From an uncultured Actinomycetes bacterium (lineage in GTDB: Bacteria > Actinomycetota > Actinomycetes > UBA12327), in the NCBI GenBank assembly GCA_903920865.1, contig CAIXNN010000020.1, positions 1 to 33,861 on the forward strand: a stretch of 33,861 bases of DNA, read 5' to 3'. A model generated the notes under the pieces. The model worked only from the letters and a program-made list of their open reading frames with translations. It ran no database searches and was not told the DNA's origin. Shown one piece after another: positions 24,683 through 33,861 of the stretch. The position numbers were made by a program, and so were the translations under genes. Position 1 is the stretch's first letter, and every line of letters begins with the position of its first letter.

Positions 24683-25419
24683 GCGCGCCAATGTTTGTTG
24701 CGCCCCGAGCGGACTTGCTCAGCGGCGATCACATAACACTGACCGGCCCTGAAGGACGTCACGCGGTATCTGTTGTTCGGCTAACAGTGGGCGAACCCAT
24801 TGACCTCACTGATGGCCAAGGTCTTGTGATCGCGGGAAAAGTCAGTCACGTTGAACAACCGGACCATTTAGTCGTTGAGGTCCTCGAGCGCATTATTGAA
24901 AATCCCAAACAGCCCAAACTCGTTGTGGTGCAGGCCATTCCCAAGGGTGATCGGGGGGAGCGTGCTGTTGAGCTGCTCACTGAAGTTGGAGCTGATGTGA
25001 TCATTCCTTGGGCCGCCACGCGCTGTATCGCTCAGTGGAAGGGTGAGCGCGGTGCGCGATCGCTGGCTAAATGGGAAAACGTCGCTAAAACGGCGGGAAA
25101 GCAAGCGCGCCGATCCTTCATTCCTACCGTGACCGCGGTGGCAACCACGGGGGATGTTGTATCCATGATCGCTGCTGCTGCCGGTGCTGTTGTTTTACAC
25201 GAAGAATCCACCACGGCCCTAACGAATTGGAATCCGCCGGTGGAGGGTGAAATTGTCCTCGTAGTCGGACCCGAGGGTGGAATCACAGGCGAAGAGGTCG
25301 ATGCATTTGCCCAAGCTGGTGCAGTTGTCGTACACATGGGCTCAAGCATTATGCGAACATCCACCGCTGGTGCTGCTGCTGTTGCCGTCTTAGGCGCTGT
25401 CACGGGTCGTTGGTCCTAG
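24679..25419 (+). CDS. rsmE: 16S rRNA (uracil-1498-N3)-methyltransferase
   Basis: RsmE methylates U1498 in the decoding region of 16S rRNA. The 246-residue protein has the N-terminal PUA-like domain (GRHAVSVVRLTVGEPIDLTDG) and a SPOUT knot domain with VVGPEGGIT and the late MGSSIMRTSTAG segment, all typical. The GTG start overlaps the dnaJ stop in GTGA. The hrcA-dnaJ-rsmE order is widespread in Gram-positive bacteria. The next 72 bases hold the promoter of the HIT gene. Confidence 0.95.
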   Translation: MSAPMFVAPRADLLSGDHITLTGPEGRHAVSVVRLTVGEPIDLTDGQGLVIAGKVSHVEQPDHLVVEVLERIIENPKQPKLVVVQAIPKGDRGERAVELLTEVGADVIIPWAATRCIAQWKGERGARSLAKWENVAKTAGKQARRSFIPTVTAVATTGDVVSMIAAAAGAVVLHEESTTALTNWNPPVEGEIVLVVGPEGGITGEEVDAFAQAGAVVVHMGSSIMRTSTAGAAAVAVLGAVTGRWS

Positions 25420-25479
25420 CCAGGGTTGCCACATCGTTGGCGCTTGGCCAAAAGCCCACAGATTCGCAGATTTGCGCAC

Positions 25480-25485
25480 TAACAT
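25480..25485 (+). promoter_or_regulatory. -10 element TAACAT for leaderless HIT gene
   Basis: TAACAT is followed by six bases (CTGAGC) and then the ATG at 25492. No Shine-Dalgarno is present. This is the third case of the TANNNT-N6-ATG arrangement in the window. Confidence 0.55.
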
Positions 25486-25491
25486 CTGAGC

Positions 25492-25833
25492 ATGGCTGAT
25501 TGCTTGTTTTGCTCCATCATCGCTGGTCAAATCCCAGCCGAAATTATCGCGCGCACTCAATCCTCGTTGGCGTTTAAAGACATCGACCCCAAAGCGCCGG
25601 TTCACTTTCTTGTGGTGCCACTTGAGCATTCAGAAAATCTCACCCAGATGAGCGCGCAGGCCGCTGGTCAGTTGATCAGTGACGCCACCCAGGCAGCCAA
25701 GGATTTGGGCTTGGACCCGGCCGAGCAGGGCTTTCGGCTCGTGCTGAATTCGGGGGCTGGGGCCGGTCAAACGGTCTTTCATACCCACGTGCACGTACTG
25801 GGTGGGCGAGATTTCCTGTGGCCACCTGGCTAG
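25492..25833 (+). CDS. HIT-family nucleotide hydrolase (HinT-like)
   Basis: The 113-residue protein has the N-terminal CLFCSIIAGQIPAEI segment of the HinT group and the histidine triad HTHVHVLGG near the C-terminus (His97, His99, His101). HinT proteins hydrolyse nucleoside phosphoramidates such as aminoacyl-AMP. Length and motifs are those of a complete single-domain HIT protein. It is probably expressed from its own leaderless promoter. In many actinobacteria a HIT gene lies between rsmE and phoH, as here. Confidence 0.93.
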   Translation: MADCLFCSIIAGQIPAEIIARTQSSLAFKDIDPKAPVHFLVVPLEHSENLTQMSAQAAGQLISDATQAAKDLGLDPAEQGFRLVLNSGAGAGQTVFHTHVHVLGGRDFLWPPG

Positions 25834-25919
25834 GCGCACTACGATGAAACCATCGCCAGCACAGGGCTTGCGAGCTGAGTCAAGGAAAGTAGGGCGAGGA
25901 ATGGTCTTCGGGCCAACCC

Positions 25920-26930
25920 ATGAGTCGAACGACTGAAGTGAGCACCACCATTGTCGTGCCGCCGAGTTTGCCAACAGTGACCCTGTTTGGCCCCGGCGAT
26001 GAATTTCTGCGAGTGATTGAAAAGTCATTTCCCACTGTTTCCCTCCATGCTCGTGGCAACGAGATCACCGCGCGCGGTCCGGCCGAAGATGTCACGCGCG
26101 TTCAGCGCCTGATCGATGAATTAGTCATCGTTGTGCGCACCGGCCAGGGACTCTCAGGCGATGTCATTGAGCGATCGGTAGCCATGATTCGCGGAGAACA
26201 AAGCGAAAGTCCTGCTGATGTATTGACGATGAACATCCTCAGCAGTCGTGGTCGCACCATCCGCCCTAAGACGCTCAATCAAAAACGCTACGTTGAAGAC
26301 ATTGATAAACACACGATTGTTTTTGGAATTGGACCAGCCGGAACGGGTAAGACCTACCTTGCAATGGCGAAGGCTATTCAGGCCTTGCAAGCCAAACAGG
26401 TCAACCGGATCATCTTGACCAGGCCAGCTGTTGAAGCAGGTGAGCGCTTGGGCTTCTTGCCCGGCACCTTGTTTGAAAAGATTGACCCTTATTTGCGACC
26501 GCTCTACGACGCATTGCATGACATGGTTGACCCAGAATCCATTCCTCGCCTGATGGCAGCCGGCACTATCGAAGTGGCACCTCTGGCGTATATGCGCGGT
26601 CGAACTCTCAACGATGCGTTCATCATCTTGGATGAGGCACAAAACACCTCTGCTGAGCAGATGAAGATGTTTCTCACGCGTTTGGGATTTGGTTCAAAGA
26701 TGGTTGTCACCGGAGACACCACCCAAGTAGACCTTCCATCGGGAACCATGAGCGGTCTGCGCATTGTGCAAGACATTCTCGATGACGTCGATGACGTGAA
26801 GTTCTGTCACCTTGATGCCCAAGATGTTGTGCGCAATCGACTTGTCAGTCGCATCGTGGAGGCTTACGCCGCCTTTGATGCAGTGTCGGCTCCAAATTCG
26901 TGGTCATCGAAACCGCAAAAGGGACGCTAA
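25920..26930 (+). CDS. phoH: PhoH-family ATPase
   Basis: The 336-residue protein has a KH-like N-terminal part (VSLHARGNEITARGPAEDV) and a PhoH P-loop ATPase domain with Walker A GPAGTGKT (residues 138-145) and Walker B FIILDEAQN. Together with VVTGDTTQVDLP these are typical of the PhoH-like proteins encoded next to ybeY. They are thought to act in RNA metabolism, probably as RNA helicases. The ATG at 25920 lacks a good ribosome binding site. It gives the usual N-terminus. ybeY starts three bases after its stop. Confidence 0.94.
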   Translation: MSRTTEVSTTIVVPPSLPTVTLFGPGDEFLRVIEKSFPTVSLHARGNEITARGPAEDVTRVQRLIDELVIVVRTGQGLSGDVIERSVAMIRGEQSESPADVLTMNILSSRGRTIRPKTLNQKRYVEDIDKHTIVFGIGPAGTGKTYLAMAKAIQALQAKQVNRIILTRPAVEAGERLGFLPGTLFEKIDPYLRPLYDALHDMVDPESIPRLMAAGTIEVAPLAYMRGRTLNDAFIILDEAQNTSAEQMKMFLTRLGFGSKMVVTGDTTQVDLPSGTMSGLRIVQDILDDVDDVKFCHLDAQDVVRNRLVSRIVEAYAAFDAVSAPNSWSSKPQKGR

Positions 26931-26933
26931 CCC

Positions 26934-27395
26934 ATGCCGATTGAACTCACTAACGAGTCCTCTCACACGGTTGATGAACAGCGATTGATCAACGTCGCTC
27001 AAGCCGCCATGAACGCCATGTTTATCGATCCTGCATCCGAGCTTTCTATCTCCGTGGTCAATGACGAGGTCATGGAAAAGTTGCATGTTGAATGGATGGA
27101 TGAACCTGGTCCTACCGATGTCTTGTCGTTCCCGATGGATGAGCTCCTTCCAGGTAAGGCCGGGCAGCCACTGGTAAGTGGGATGCTCGGTGACATCGTC
27201 ATTGCGCCACAATTCACCGCCCAACAAGCCAGTGCAGCTGGTCGGGCCTTTGAAGACGAACTTGATTTACTGATGGTTCACGGGGTTTTACACCTTCTAG
27301 GCTTTGACCACCAAGAACCTGACGAGCATGCAGTCATGTTTGCTCTGCAAGATGAGATCTTGGCGAACTTTCGCTCTGAGGCGGGGACAGCATGA
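26934..27395 (+). CDS. ybeY: Endoribonuclease YbeY (rRNA maturation factor)
   Basis: YbeY is a zinc-dependent RNase needed for 16S rRNA 3'-end processing and ribosome quality control. The 153-residue protein carries the metal site HGVLHLLGFDH with His116, His120 and His126, and the upstream TDVLSFPMDE segment of the family. It follows phoH by three bases, and the next gene starts inside its stop (ATGA). The phoH-ybeY-CBS protein-CDA-like-era order is the same as in Mycobacterium. Confidence 0.96.
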   Translation: MPIELTNESSHTVDEQRLINVAQAAMNAMFIDPASELSISVVNDEVMEKLHVEWMDEPGPTDVLSFPMDELLPGKAGQPLVSGMLGDIVIAPQFTAQQASAAGRAFEDELDLLMVHGVLHLLGFDHQEPDEHAVMFALQDEILANFRSEAGTA

Positions 27396-28672
27396 CCGTT
27401 GCTGGCTACCTGCTTTTGGCTGGGCTGCTGGTTGTCATTGCCGGCGCTCTAGCGGGCATGGAAGCGGCCATCTCGCGGGTTCGTCGCTCTCGCGCACTTG
27501 AACTTCAGGACGAAGGCAGGCGCGGTGCACCAGCACTGGTCACCATTGCTACCGATCCGGCTCCCTTTGTCAATGTTCTGCTGTTCTTGCGGATCGCATC
27601 AATGACAACGGCAACGGTGTTGGTGGTCAATGTGATCGTCAATAGGTGGGGGACAAGCTGGTCTTCAATTGTCATCGCCGCAGTTGTCATGCTGACCATT
27701 AACTACGTTGTCGTTGGGGTTGCTCCGCGCACGATTGGTCGGCAAAACCCGGTGCGCGTTGGACTCGCCACTGCAGGTTTTGTGCGCGCCCTGGCTCGAG
27801 TGCTTGGCCCGTTGACCCAGTTGTTGATCTTGGTGGGAAATGCGATCACACCAGGAAAGGGTTTTCGCGACGGCCCATTTAGCACCGAAGCTGAACTGCG
27901 CGAACTCGTGGACTTAGCCGAAGCCAACCAGGTCATTGAAGATGATGAACGTCAGATGATTCATTCGGTTTTCGAACTTGGTGACACGGTCGTTCGTGAG
28001 GTCATGGTGCCGCGCACCGAGATGATCTTCATCGAGCGCAATAAGACGTTGCGGCAGGCACTGTCCCTTGGACTGCGTTCAGGCTTTTCTCGTATTCCCG
28101 TTGTGGGTGAATCGCTCGATGATGTGGTGGGAGTGGTTTACCTCAAGGATGTGGCCCGCCGCTCTTTTGATAATCGTGACGCCGAATCCATTGAACGCGT
28201 GGAGTCGGTTATGCGCGCGGTCACGTATGTGCCAGACAGCAAGCCCGTTGATGAGTTATTGCGTGAGATGCAGTCAGCTCGCGTGCACCTGTCCGTTGTC
28301 ATCGATGAATACGGCGGCACAGCCGGCCTTGTCACCATTGAAGATATTTTGGAGGAAATCGTCGGTGAGATCACCGATGAGTACGACGAACAAACTCACG
28401 ACATCGAACATCGCTCAGACGGGGCCATCCGAGTTTCATCGCGGCTATCCCTTGACGATCTAGCCGACCTGCTCAAGGTCAAGTTCGGCGATGAGGTCGA
28501 TACCGTCGGTGGTCTGATGGCAGAGCGCCTTGGAAAAGTCCCCATCCCAGGGGCCGTTGTCAGCATTGATGGCTTTGAATTGGTCGCGGAATCGGCAGGT
28601 GGCCGCCGCAATCGCATTACCTCAGTTTTGATTGTGCCAGTATCTGGTGATCAAAGGAGAGTAGATGGCTGA
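27392..28672 (+). CDS. CNNM/HlyC-CorC family membrane protein with CBS domains
   Basis: The 426-residue protein has about four N-terminal hydrophobic segments in a CNNM (DUF21) domain, residues 1 to about 150. Two CBS domains follow (VMVPRTEMIFIE near 205 and an HLSVVIDEYGGTAGLVTIEDILEEI segment near 305), then a C-terminal CorC_HlyC domain (DTVGGLMAERLGKVPIPGA). The family is linked to magnesium or cobalt export and is often mislabelled hemolysin. Neighbouring ybeY, CDA-like and era genes are a conserved actinobacterial block. The ATG overlaps the ybeY stop by four bases. Confidence 0.92.
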   Translation: MTVAGYLLLAGLLVVIAGALAGMEAAISRVRRSRALELQDEGRRGAPALVTIATDPAPFVNVLLFLRIASMTTATVLVVNVIVNRWGTSWSSIVIAAVVMLTINYVVVGVAPRTIGRQNPVRVGLATAGFVRALARVLGPLTQLLILVGNAITPGKGFRDGPFSTEAELRELVDLAEANQVIEDDERQMIHSVFELGDTVVREVMVPRTEMIFIERNKTLRQALSLGLRSGFSRIPVVGESLDDVVGVVYLKDVARRSFDNRDAESIERVESVMRAVTYVPDSKPVDELLREMQSARVHLSVVIDEYGGTAGLVTIEDILEEIVGEITDEYDEQTHDIEHRSDGAIRVSSRLSLDDLADLLKVKFGDEVDTVGGLMAERLGKVPIPGAVVSIDGFELVAESAGGRRNRITSVLIVPVSGDQRRVDG

Positions 28673-29009
28673 CCAGGTAAGCGAAGAGGACCTCAAGCTG
28701 ATCACTTTGGCCAGAAGTGCGCGCGCCCGTAATTCAACCCCCGAAGGTGCAGCTGTTCGCGATGACACCGGGCGGACCTACAACGCCACCACGGTTTCGC
28801 TGTCATCGCTGAAATTGAGTGCGGTCTTGTCGGCAATTTCCGCCGCAATATCAAGTGGTGCGAAGAAGTTAGAGGCAGTTGTCGTTGTCACCGATGCTGG
28901 CCAATTAACCGCTGATGATCTGGCTGCGGCCAAGGAGCTGGCCCAAGCAGGTGCCCTGTTCCACCGGTGCAATGCTGCTGGCGATGTTATTGAAACGATT
29001 GCTTTGTGA
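28665..29009 (+). CDS. Cytidine deaminase-like protein without the zinc site
   Basis: The 114-residue protein aligns loosely with the cytidine deaminase fold: EGAAVRDDTGRTYNATTVSLSS, then a helix SAVLSAISAAISSG, then a strand VVVVTD. Where active enzymes have the zinc-binding and proton-shuttling CAE or HAE motif it has SAV, and there is no PCxxC motif. It is therefore probably not a deaminase. The same kind of small protein lies before era in Mycobacterium and Streptomyces, so it is a conserved family whose function I do not know. GGAGA lies a few bases before the ATG. It overlaps the preceding gene by eight bases and era by four. Confidence 0.75.
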   Translation: MADQVSEEDLKLITLARSARARNSTPEGAAVRDDTGRTYNATTVSLSSLKLSAVLSAISAAISSGAKKLEAVVVVTDAGQLTADDLAAAKELAQAGALFHRCNAAGDVIETIAL

Positions 29010-29920
29010 GCTATCGCAGCGGCTTTGCCTGTTTTGTTGGCCGCCCAAATACCGGCAAGTCCACGCTGACTAATGCTCTTGTTGGAAGCAAGGTGGCAAT
29101 TACCTCTGATCGTCCCCAAACCACCAGACATGCGGTGCGCGGCATCGTCAATCGCGATGATGCACAACTGATTCTGGTTGATACCCCCGGCGTGCATAAG
29201 CCACGAACCCTTTTGGGCCAGCGGCTCAATGATGTGGTGCGCGGAACCTGGGCTGACGTAGATGTCATCGCCTTTTGTGTTCCGGCCGATGAGAAGCCAG
29301 GCCCGGGAGATCGGTTTATTTTGCAAGAAGTCAGCCAAGCAACGCGCATCCCCAAAATTGCTGTGGTCACCAAAATCGACAAAATTAGTCCCAGTGCCCT
29401 GATGGAACAGCTCGTCGCAGTTCAAGAACTTGGCGCACAAGCTGGCATTCAATGGCAGGAGGTCATTCCGGTCTCGGCCGTTAAAGGCGAGCAAGTAGAA
29501 CTCCTTACCGATTTGCTCGTTGCCCTGCTTCCTGAAGGACCGAAACTTTTCCCCGATGAGATTGCCACCGACGAAACTCAATTTGTCATGGTGGCCGAAC
29601 TCATACGCGAAGCGGCCCTTGAAGGCGTGCGCGATGAGTTGCCGCACTCCATTGCAGTGGTGGTGGAAGAGATCACACCCCGCGAAGATCGCCCCGTTGA
29701 TCGACCCATGATGGACATCACGGCCTTCATCTATATCGAGCGGGACAGCCAAAAGGCCATCGTGATTGGCAAAGGTGGGCAGCGCCTCAAAGATGTGGGA
29801 ACCGCGGCTCGGCGTGAGATCGAAGCGCTGATCGGTATGCCGGTCCACCTGGATCTGAGGGTCAAAGTGGCAAAGGATTGGCAACGAGACCCAAAGCAGT
29901 TGCGAAAGCTGGGCTTCTAG
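29006..29920 (+). CDS. era: GTPase Era
   Basis: Era binds the 3' end of 16S rRNA and helps mature the 30S subunit. The 304-residue protein has G1 GRPNTGKS (residues 12-19), G3 DTPGVHKP, G4 TKID and the C-terminal KH domain with VIGKGGQRLKDVG. The length is normal. The GTG start overlaps the preceding stop in GTGA. It closes the phoH-ybeY-CBS-CDA-like-era block, where YbeY and Era both act on 16S rRNA maturation. Confidence 0.97.
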   Translation: MSYRSGFACFVGRPNTGKSTLTNALVGSKVAITSDRPQTTRHAVRGIVNRDDAQLILVDTPGVHKPRTLLGQRLNDVVRGTWADVDVIAFCVPADEKPGPGDRFILQEVSQATRIPKIAVVTKIDKISPSALMEQLVAVQELGAQAGIQWQEVIPVSAVKGEQVELLTDLLVALLPEGPKLFPDEIATDETQFVMVAELIREAALEGVRDELPHSIAVVVEEITPREDRPVDRPMMDITAFIYIERDSQKAIVIGKGGQRLKDVGTAARREIEALIGMPVHLDLRVKVAKDWQRDPKQLRKLGF

Positions 29921-30024
29921 GCCATCTGGAGGATGGCAACTGGGTGTGGAATGTGTTTCACTTTAGGTCTCGGCCTGCCGATGACACCCTTGTGGCATTG
30001 GCACGATGCCGTCTGGAGGACGCC

Positions 30025-32064
30025 ATGAGGTCTCGATCAGCCCTTGGGCTGGTGGCCGTCCTATCCGCCGTTGCGATGACCGCCGGACTCACAGGCGCGC
30101 CAGCCATTGCGGCCAGCAAAAAGGCCCCTGGGGCAGTGCGCATTACTTCGTCAGCGCACCTCAAGCGTCCAGCAACCGTGCCTGGCCAAGTCATCGTGCG
30201 CTACAAGGCCGGAGTTTCCACCGGGAGTCGAGCCGTGGTCCGTCAGAGATCAGGCGGAGCTCTCATTGAGAAATTGTCCCTAGCCCGTACCGAGACCATC
30301 AAAGTCGCATCCGGTCAAACTGTCGCCCAAACTGTGGCCCAACTGCAAAGCAATCCTCAGGTCGACCTCGCGCAACCAAATTTTCGTTACTACCCAACCA
30401 GCACGCCAGAGCCCTATGAAGGCTATGAGTGGGGACTTAATAACACCGGTCAAGTTCCTGAGCCAAATTACTGCGCAACGTGTTTTGGCACCTTCGATGT
30501 TGACATCAATGCGCCTGAAGCGTGGGCACTTCCCTCTGGAACCGGTTCCTCCAGTGTTGTCGTCGGGGTCATTGATACCGGAATTGATATCTACCATCCC
30601 GATCTAGCTTCTGCGATTTGGACCAACCCAGGCGAGATCCCTGGCAATGGCATTGATGACGATGGAAACGGTTTTGTTGACGATGTCAATGGTTGGAATT
30701 TTTACAACGGCACTAACACCGTCTATGACGGCATCACCTGCGCATCAGGATCAGCATCGGCCGGCGAAAATGAAGACCTCCACGGAACGCACGTAGCCGG
30801 CACCATCGCTGCTCAACGCAATGGCCTAGGTGTCGTTGGGGTGGCAGCTGGCGTCAAAATTTTGCCTTTGAAGGCCTTGGGTTGTGATGGCGGATCAACC
30901 ACCGATGTGATCAGCGCTTTGGAGTATGCGAAGTCCATGGGCGTGAAGATCGTGAACATGAGTCTGGGTGGGGCTGGTTATGACCAAGTCTTCAAAGACG
31001 CGATCGACGCATCAGGTGTGCTGGTCGTGGCGGCCGCGGGTAATGGCGGTAGCAATGGAGTGGGCGACAACAATGACCTAGTCGGTTCTGAAACTCCTGA
31101 GTACCCGGCTTCGTACACATCGCCGAACATCATCTCGGTTGCATCGATCAACAACGTGGGAGCCCTGTCGTCATTTTCAAACTATGGCGCAACCAGTGTG
31201 GACGTCGGTGCTCCTGGCGAATCCATCATCAGCACGATCCCACCAGTTTCCTGCAGCTCCGGATCGGGAACCTGCTACTACGCCTGGCTTGATGGCACCT
31301 CCATGGCCACCCCGCATGTCACCGGAACTGCCGCACTGGTGCTGTCCACAGATATCTCGCAGTCTGCGTCGGCAATCAAGGCCCGCATTATGAACAACAC
31401 TCGTTCGTTGAGTTCGCTCAGCGGTAAAACGGTCACTGGCGGGCTGGTGGATGCGCAAGCCGCGGTCGCCGATGTTCCAGCGGTAAAGCAGCCAACAACA
31501 CTTTCTATTACTCGGACTGCATCAACGATCACTACGGGTCAAGGTGTCAAGATTTCCACCCAGCTGCTAGCTAATGGCTCTCCGGCCGCGGGCCGAACGT
31601 TGGTTCTGCAGCGTTATACCAATGGCTGGCGAAATATTTGTTGGCCGACAACTAACAGTTTGGGGCAGGCGTCGTGTTACCTGTATCCCTCGACCTCATC
31701 GGACTACATGTGGGTCTTTTCCGGTGACCCAGGTTTGCAGCCGGCTTGGTCAAGTCACCCCATCGTGTATGTGCGCCCATCGATTGCATCGAAGCTTTCA
31801 GCGAGCACCGTTCGGCGTGGGTCAAGCGTGACCTTCTCAGGCAGTATTTCTCCGTCAAAGAAGGGCGCCCTGCTGCGCCTGCAGCGCAAGTCCGGATCAT
31901 CGTGGGTGACCATGACCAAGACTGCGATTACCTCAAGAAATACCTATTCCTTCACCTTCAAGGCGAGTGCGTCAGGGACCTATTCCTACCGCGCATACTT
32001 CTACGGGGACTCCTACAACGCGGCCCAGGCCAGCTCAACCCGTTCGCTTAAAGTCAATCCTTAG
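30025..32064 (+). CDS. Secreted subtilisin-type serine protease (S8) with C-terminal Ig-like domains
   Basis: I start the gene at ATG 30025, because GGAGGA lies five bases upstream and a classic signal peptide follows (MRSRSALGLVAVLSAVAMTA, cleavage near APAIAA). The open frame extends upstream to 29878 inside era, but that part lacks such signals. The 679-residue product has an I9-like propeptide (PGQVIVRYKAGV to about residue 120) and a subtilisin domain with Asp184 (VIDTGID), His253 (HGTHVAG) and Ser426 (GTSMATPH). DDDGNGFVDDVNGW looks like a calcium-binding loop. Two beta-rich repeats follow from about residue 490. The last resembles the C-terminus of the lysozyme at 7251-8918. It is likely a degradative or processing exoprotease. 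Confidence 0.92.
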   Translation: MRSRSALGLVAVLSAVAMTAGLTGAPAIAASKKAPGAVRITSSAHLKRPATVPGQVIVRYKAGVSTGSRAVVRQRSGGALIEKLSLARTETIKVASGQTVAQTVAQLQSNPQVDLAQPNFRYYPTSTPEPYEGYEWGLNNTGQVPEPNYCATCFGTFDVDINAPEAWALPSGTGSSSVVVGVIDTGIDIYHPDLASAIWTNPGEIPGNGIDDDGNGFVDDVNGWNFYNGTNTVYDGITCASGSASAGENEDLHGTHVAGTIAAQRNGLGVVGVAAGVKILPLKALGCDGGSTTDVISALEYAKSMGVKIVNMSLGGAGYDQVFKDAIDASGVLVVAAAGNGGSNGVGDNNDLVGSETPEYPASYTSPNIISVASINNVGALSSFSNYGATSVDVGAPGESIISTIPPVSCSSGSGTCYYAWLDGTSMATPHVTGTAALVLSTDISQSASAIKARIMNNTRSLSSLSGKTVTGGLVDAQAAVADVPAVKQPTTLSITRTASTITTGQGVKISTQLLANGSPAAGRTLVLQRYTNGWRNICWPTTNSLGQASCYLYPSTSSDYMWVFSGDPGLQPAWSSHPIVYVRPSIASKLSASTVRRGSSVTFSGSISPSKKGALLRLQRKSGSSWVTMTKTAITSRNTYSFTFKASASGTYSYRAYFYGDSYNAAQASSTRSLKVNP

Positions 32065-32067
32065 GTG

Positions 32068-32073
32068 TATGGT
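32068..32073 (+). promoter_or_regulatory. -10 element TATGGT for a leaderless leuA leader transcript
   Basis: TATGGT starts three bases after the protease stop. Six bases separate it from the ATG of the leader peptide, the same TANNNT-N6-ATG arrangement as at proA, comEA and the HIT gene. Transcription would start on the leader peptide ATG. TTCGCT-like bases about 19 upstream are only a weak -35. Confidence 0.6.
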
Positions 32074-32079
32074 TTTCAT

Positions 32080-32108
32080 ATGCGGCGATTGAACCTCCTA
32101 CTTATTAG

Positions 32109-32130
<22 letters not shown>
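32080..32130 (+). CDS. leuL: Leucine-rich leader peptide of leuA
   Basis: The short frame encodes MRRLNLLLISRDEARS and stops at TAG 32128-32130. Four of 16 residues are leucine, with three in a row followed by isoleucine, the composition expected of a branched-chain amino acid attenuator. It lies 67 bases before leuA. Its ATG is six bases after a -10 box, so the mRNA is probably leaderless. Its last codons overlap both the 5' arm of a stable hairpin and the strand complementary to the leuA ribosome binding site, which ties its translation to leuA expression. Confidence 0.75.

Positions 32131-33861
<1,731 letters not shown>

Noticed and set aside
25842-25855. CGATG-AAAC-CATCG hairpin between the HIT gene and phoH
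   Set aside because: It is a 5-bp stem without a T-tract, which is expected by chance in this sequence.
29923-29940. GCCATC/GATGGC hairpin just after era as a terminator
   Set aside because: The stem is 6 bp with no T-tract and no extension. Too weak to list.
29878-30024. Upstream extension of the S8 protease frame, overlapping the end of era
   Set aside because: It has no ribosome binding site or signal-peptide character. The ATG at 30025 has GGAGGA at the right distance and a proper signal peptide.

Overview
The window is a stretch of bacterial chromosome with moderately high GC. Its core genes follow an order I know from high-GC Gram-positives (Actinomycetes): end of proB, proA, a small membrane protein, nadD, rsfS, a phosphoglycerate-mutase-family phosphatase, leuS, comEA, comEC, holA, rpsT, lepA, hemW, hrcA, dnaJ, rsmE, phoH, ybeY, a CBS-domain membrane protein, a cytidine-deaminase-like protein, era and leuA. 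Several start codons carry no Shine-Dalgarno but have a TANNNT hexamer exactly six bases upstream, the pattern of leaderless transcription common in actinobacteria. I cannot name the genus. An uncultivated, possibly aquatic, actinobacterium is an inference.

Left part (1-8918). The last codons of proB are followed by an insertion of about 2.9 kb that separates it from proA. The insertion holds an N-terminally truncated trypsin-like protease remnant, an unknown membrane-anchored protein, and a fusion of a six-helix membrane domain to a short-chain dehydrogenase. proA is followed by a 45-residue single-span membrane protein, nadD, rsfS and a histidine phosphatase, then tRNA-Ala(GGC). Next to the tRNA lie two accessory genes: an FkbM-type methyltransferase on the minus strand and a secreted GH25 lysozyme.

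Middle part (8999-19139). leuS is followed by comEA-comEC-holA, a DNA-uptake and polymerase III delta cluster with overlapping genes. Its promoter is leaderless and has a 12-bp perfect palindrome in the -35 region. A minus-strand copper cluster (degenerate copC paralogue, copC, copD-ctaG fusion) lies between holA and rpsT. rpsT ends in a textbook intrinsic terminator.

Right part (19294-33861). lepA and hemW come first. hrcA-dnaJ-rsmE follows, preceded by a CIRCE operator. A leaderless HIT-family gene comes next, then phoH-ybeY-CBS protein-CDA-like-era, which are very tightly packed. A secreted subtilisin-type protease separates era from leuA. leuA is cut by the window end. Its leader encodes a 16-residue leucine-rich peptide on a probably leaderless transcript. 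A perfect 11-bp hairpin encloses, in its loop, the strand that can pair with the leuA Shine-Dalgarno, which amounts to a complete candidate attenuation switch.

Most of the window is conserved housekeeping sequence. The accessory interest lies in the proB-proA insertion, the tRNA-adjacent genes, the altered CopC paralogue and the two secreted enzymes that appear to share a C-terminal domain. I did not see CRISPR arrays, insertion sequences, prophage genes or a defence system.
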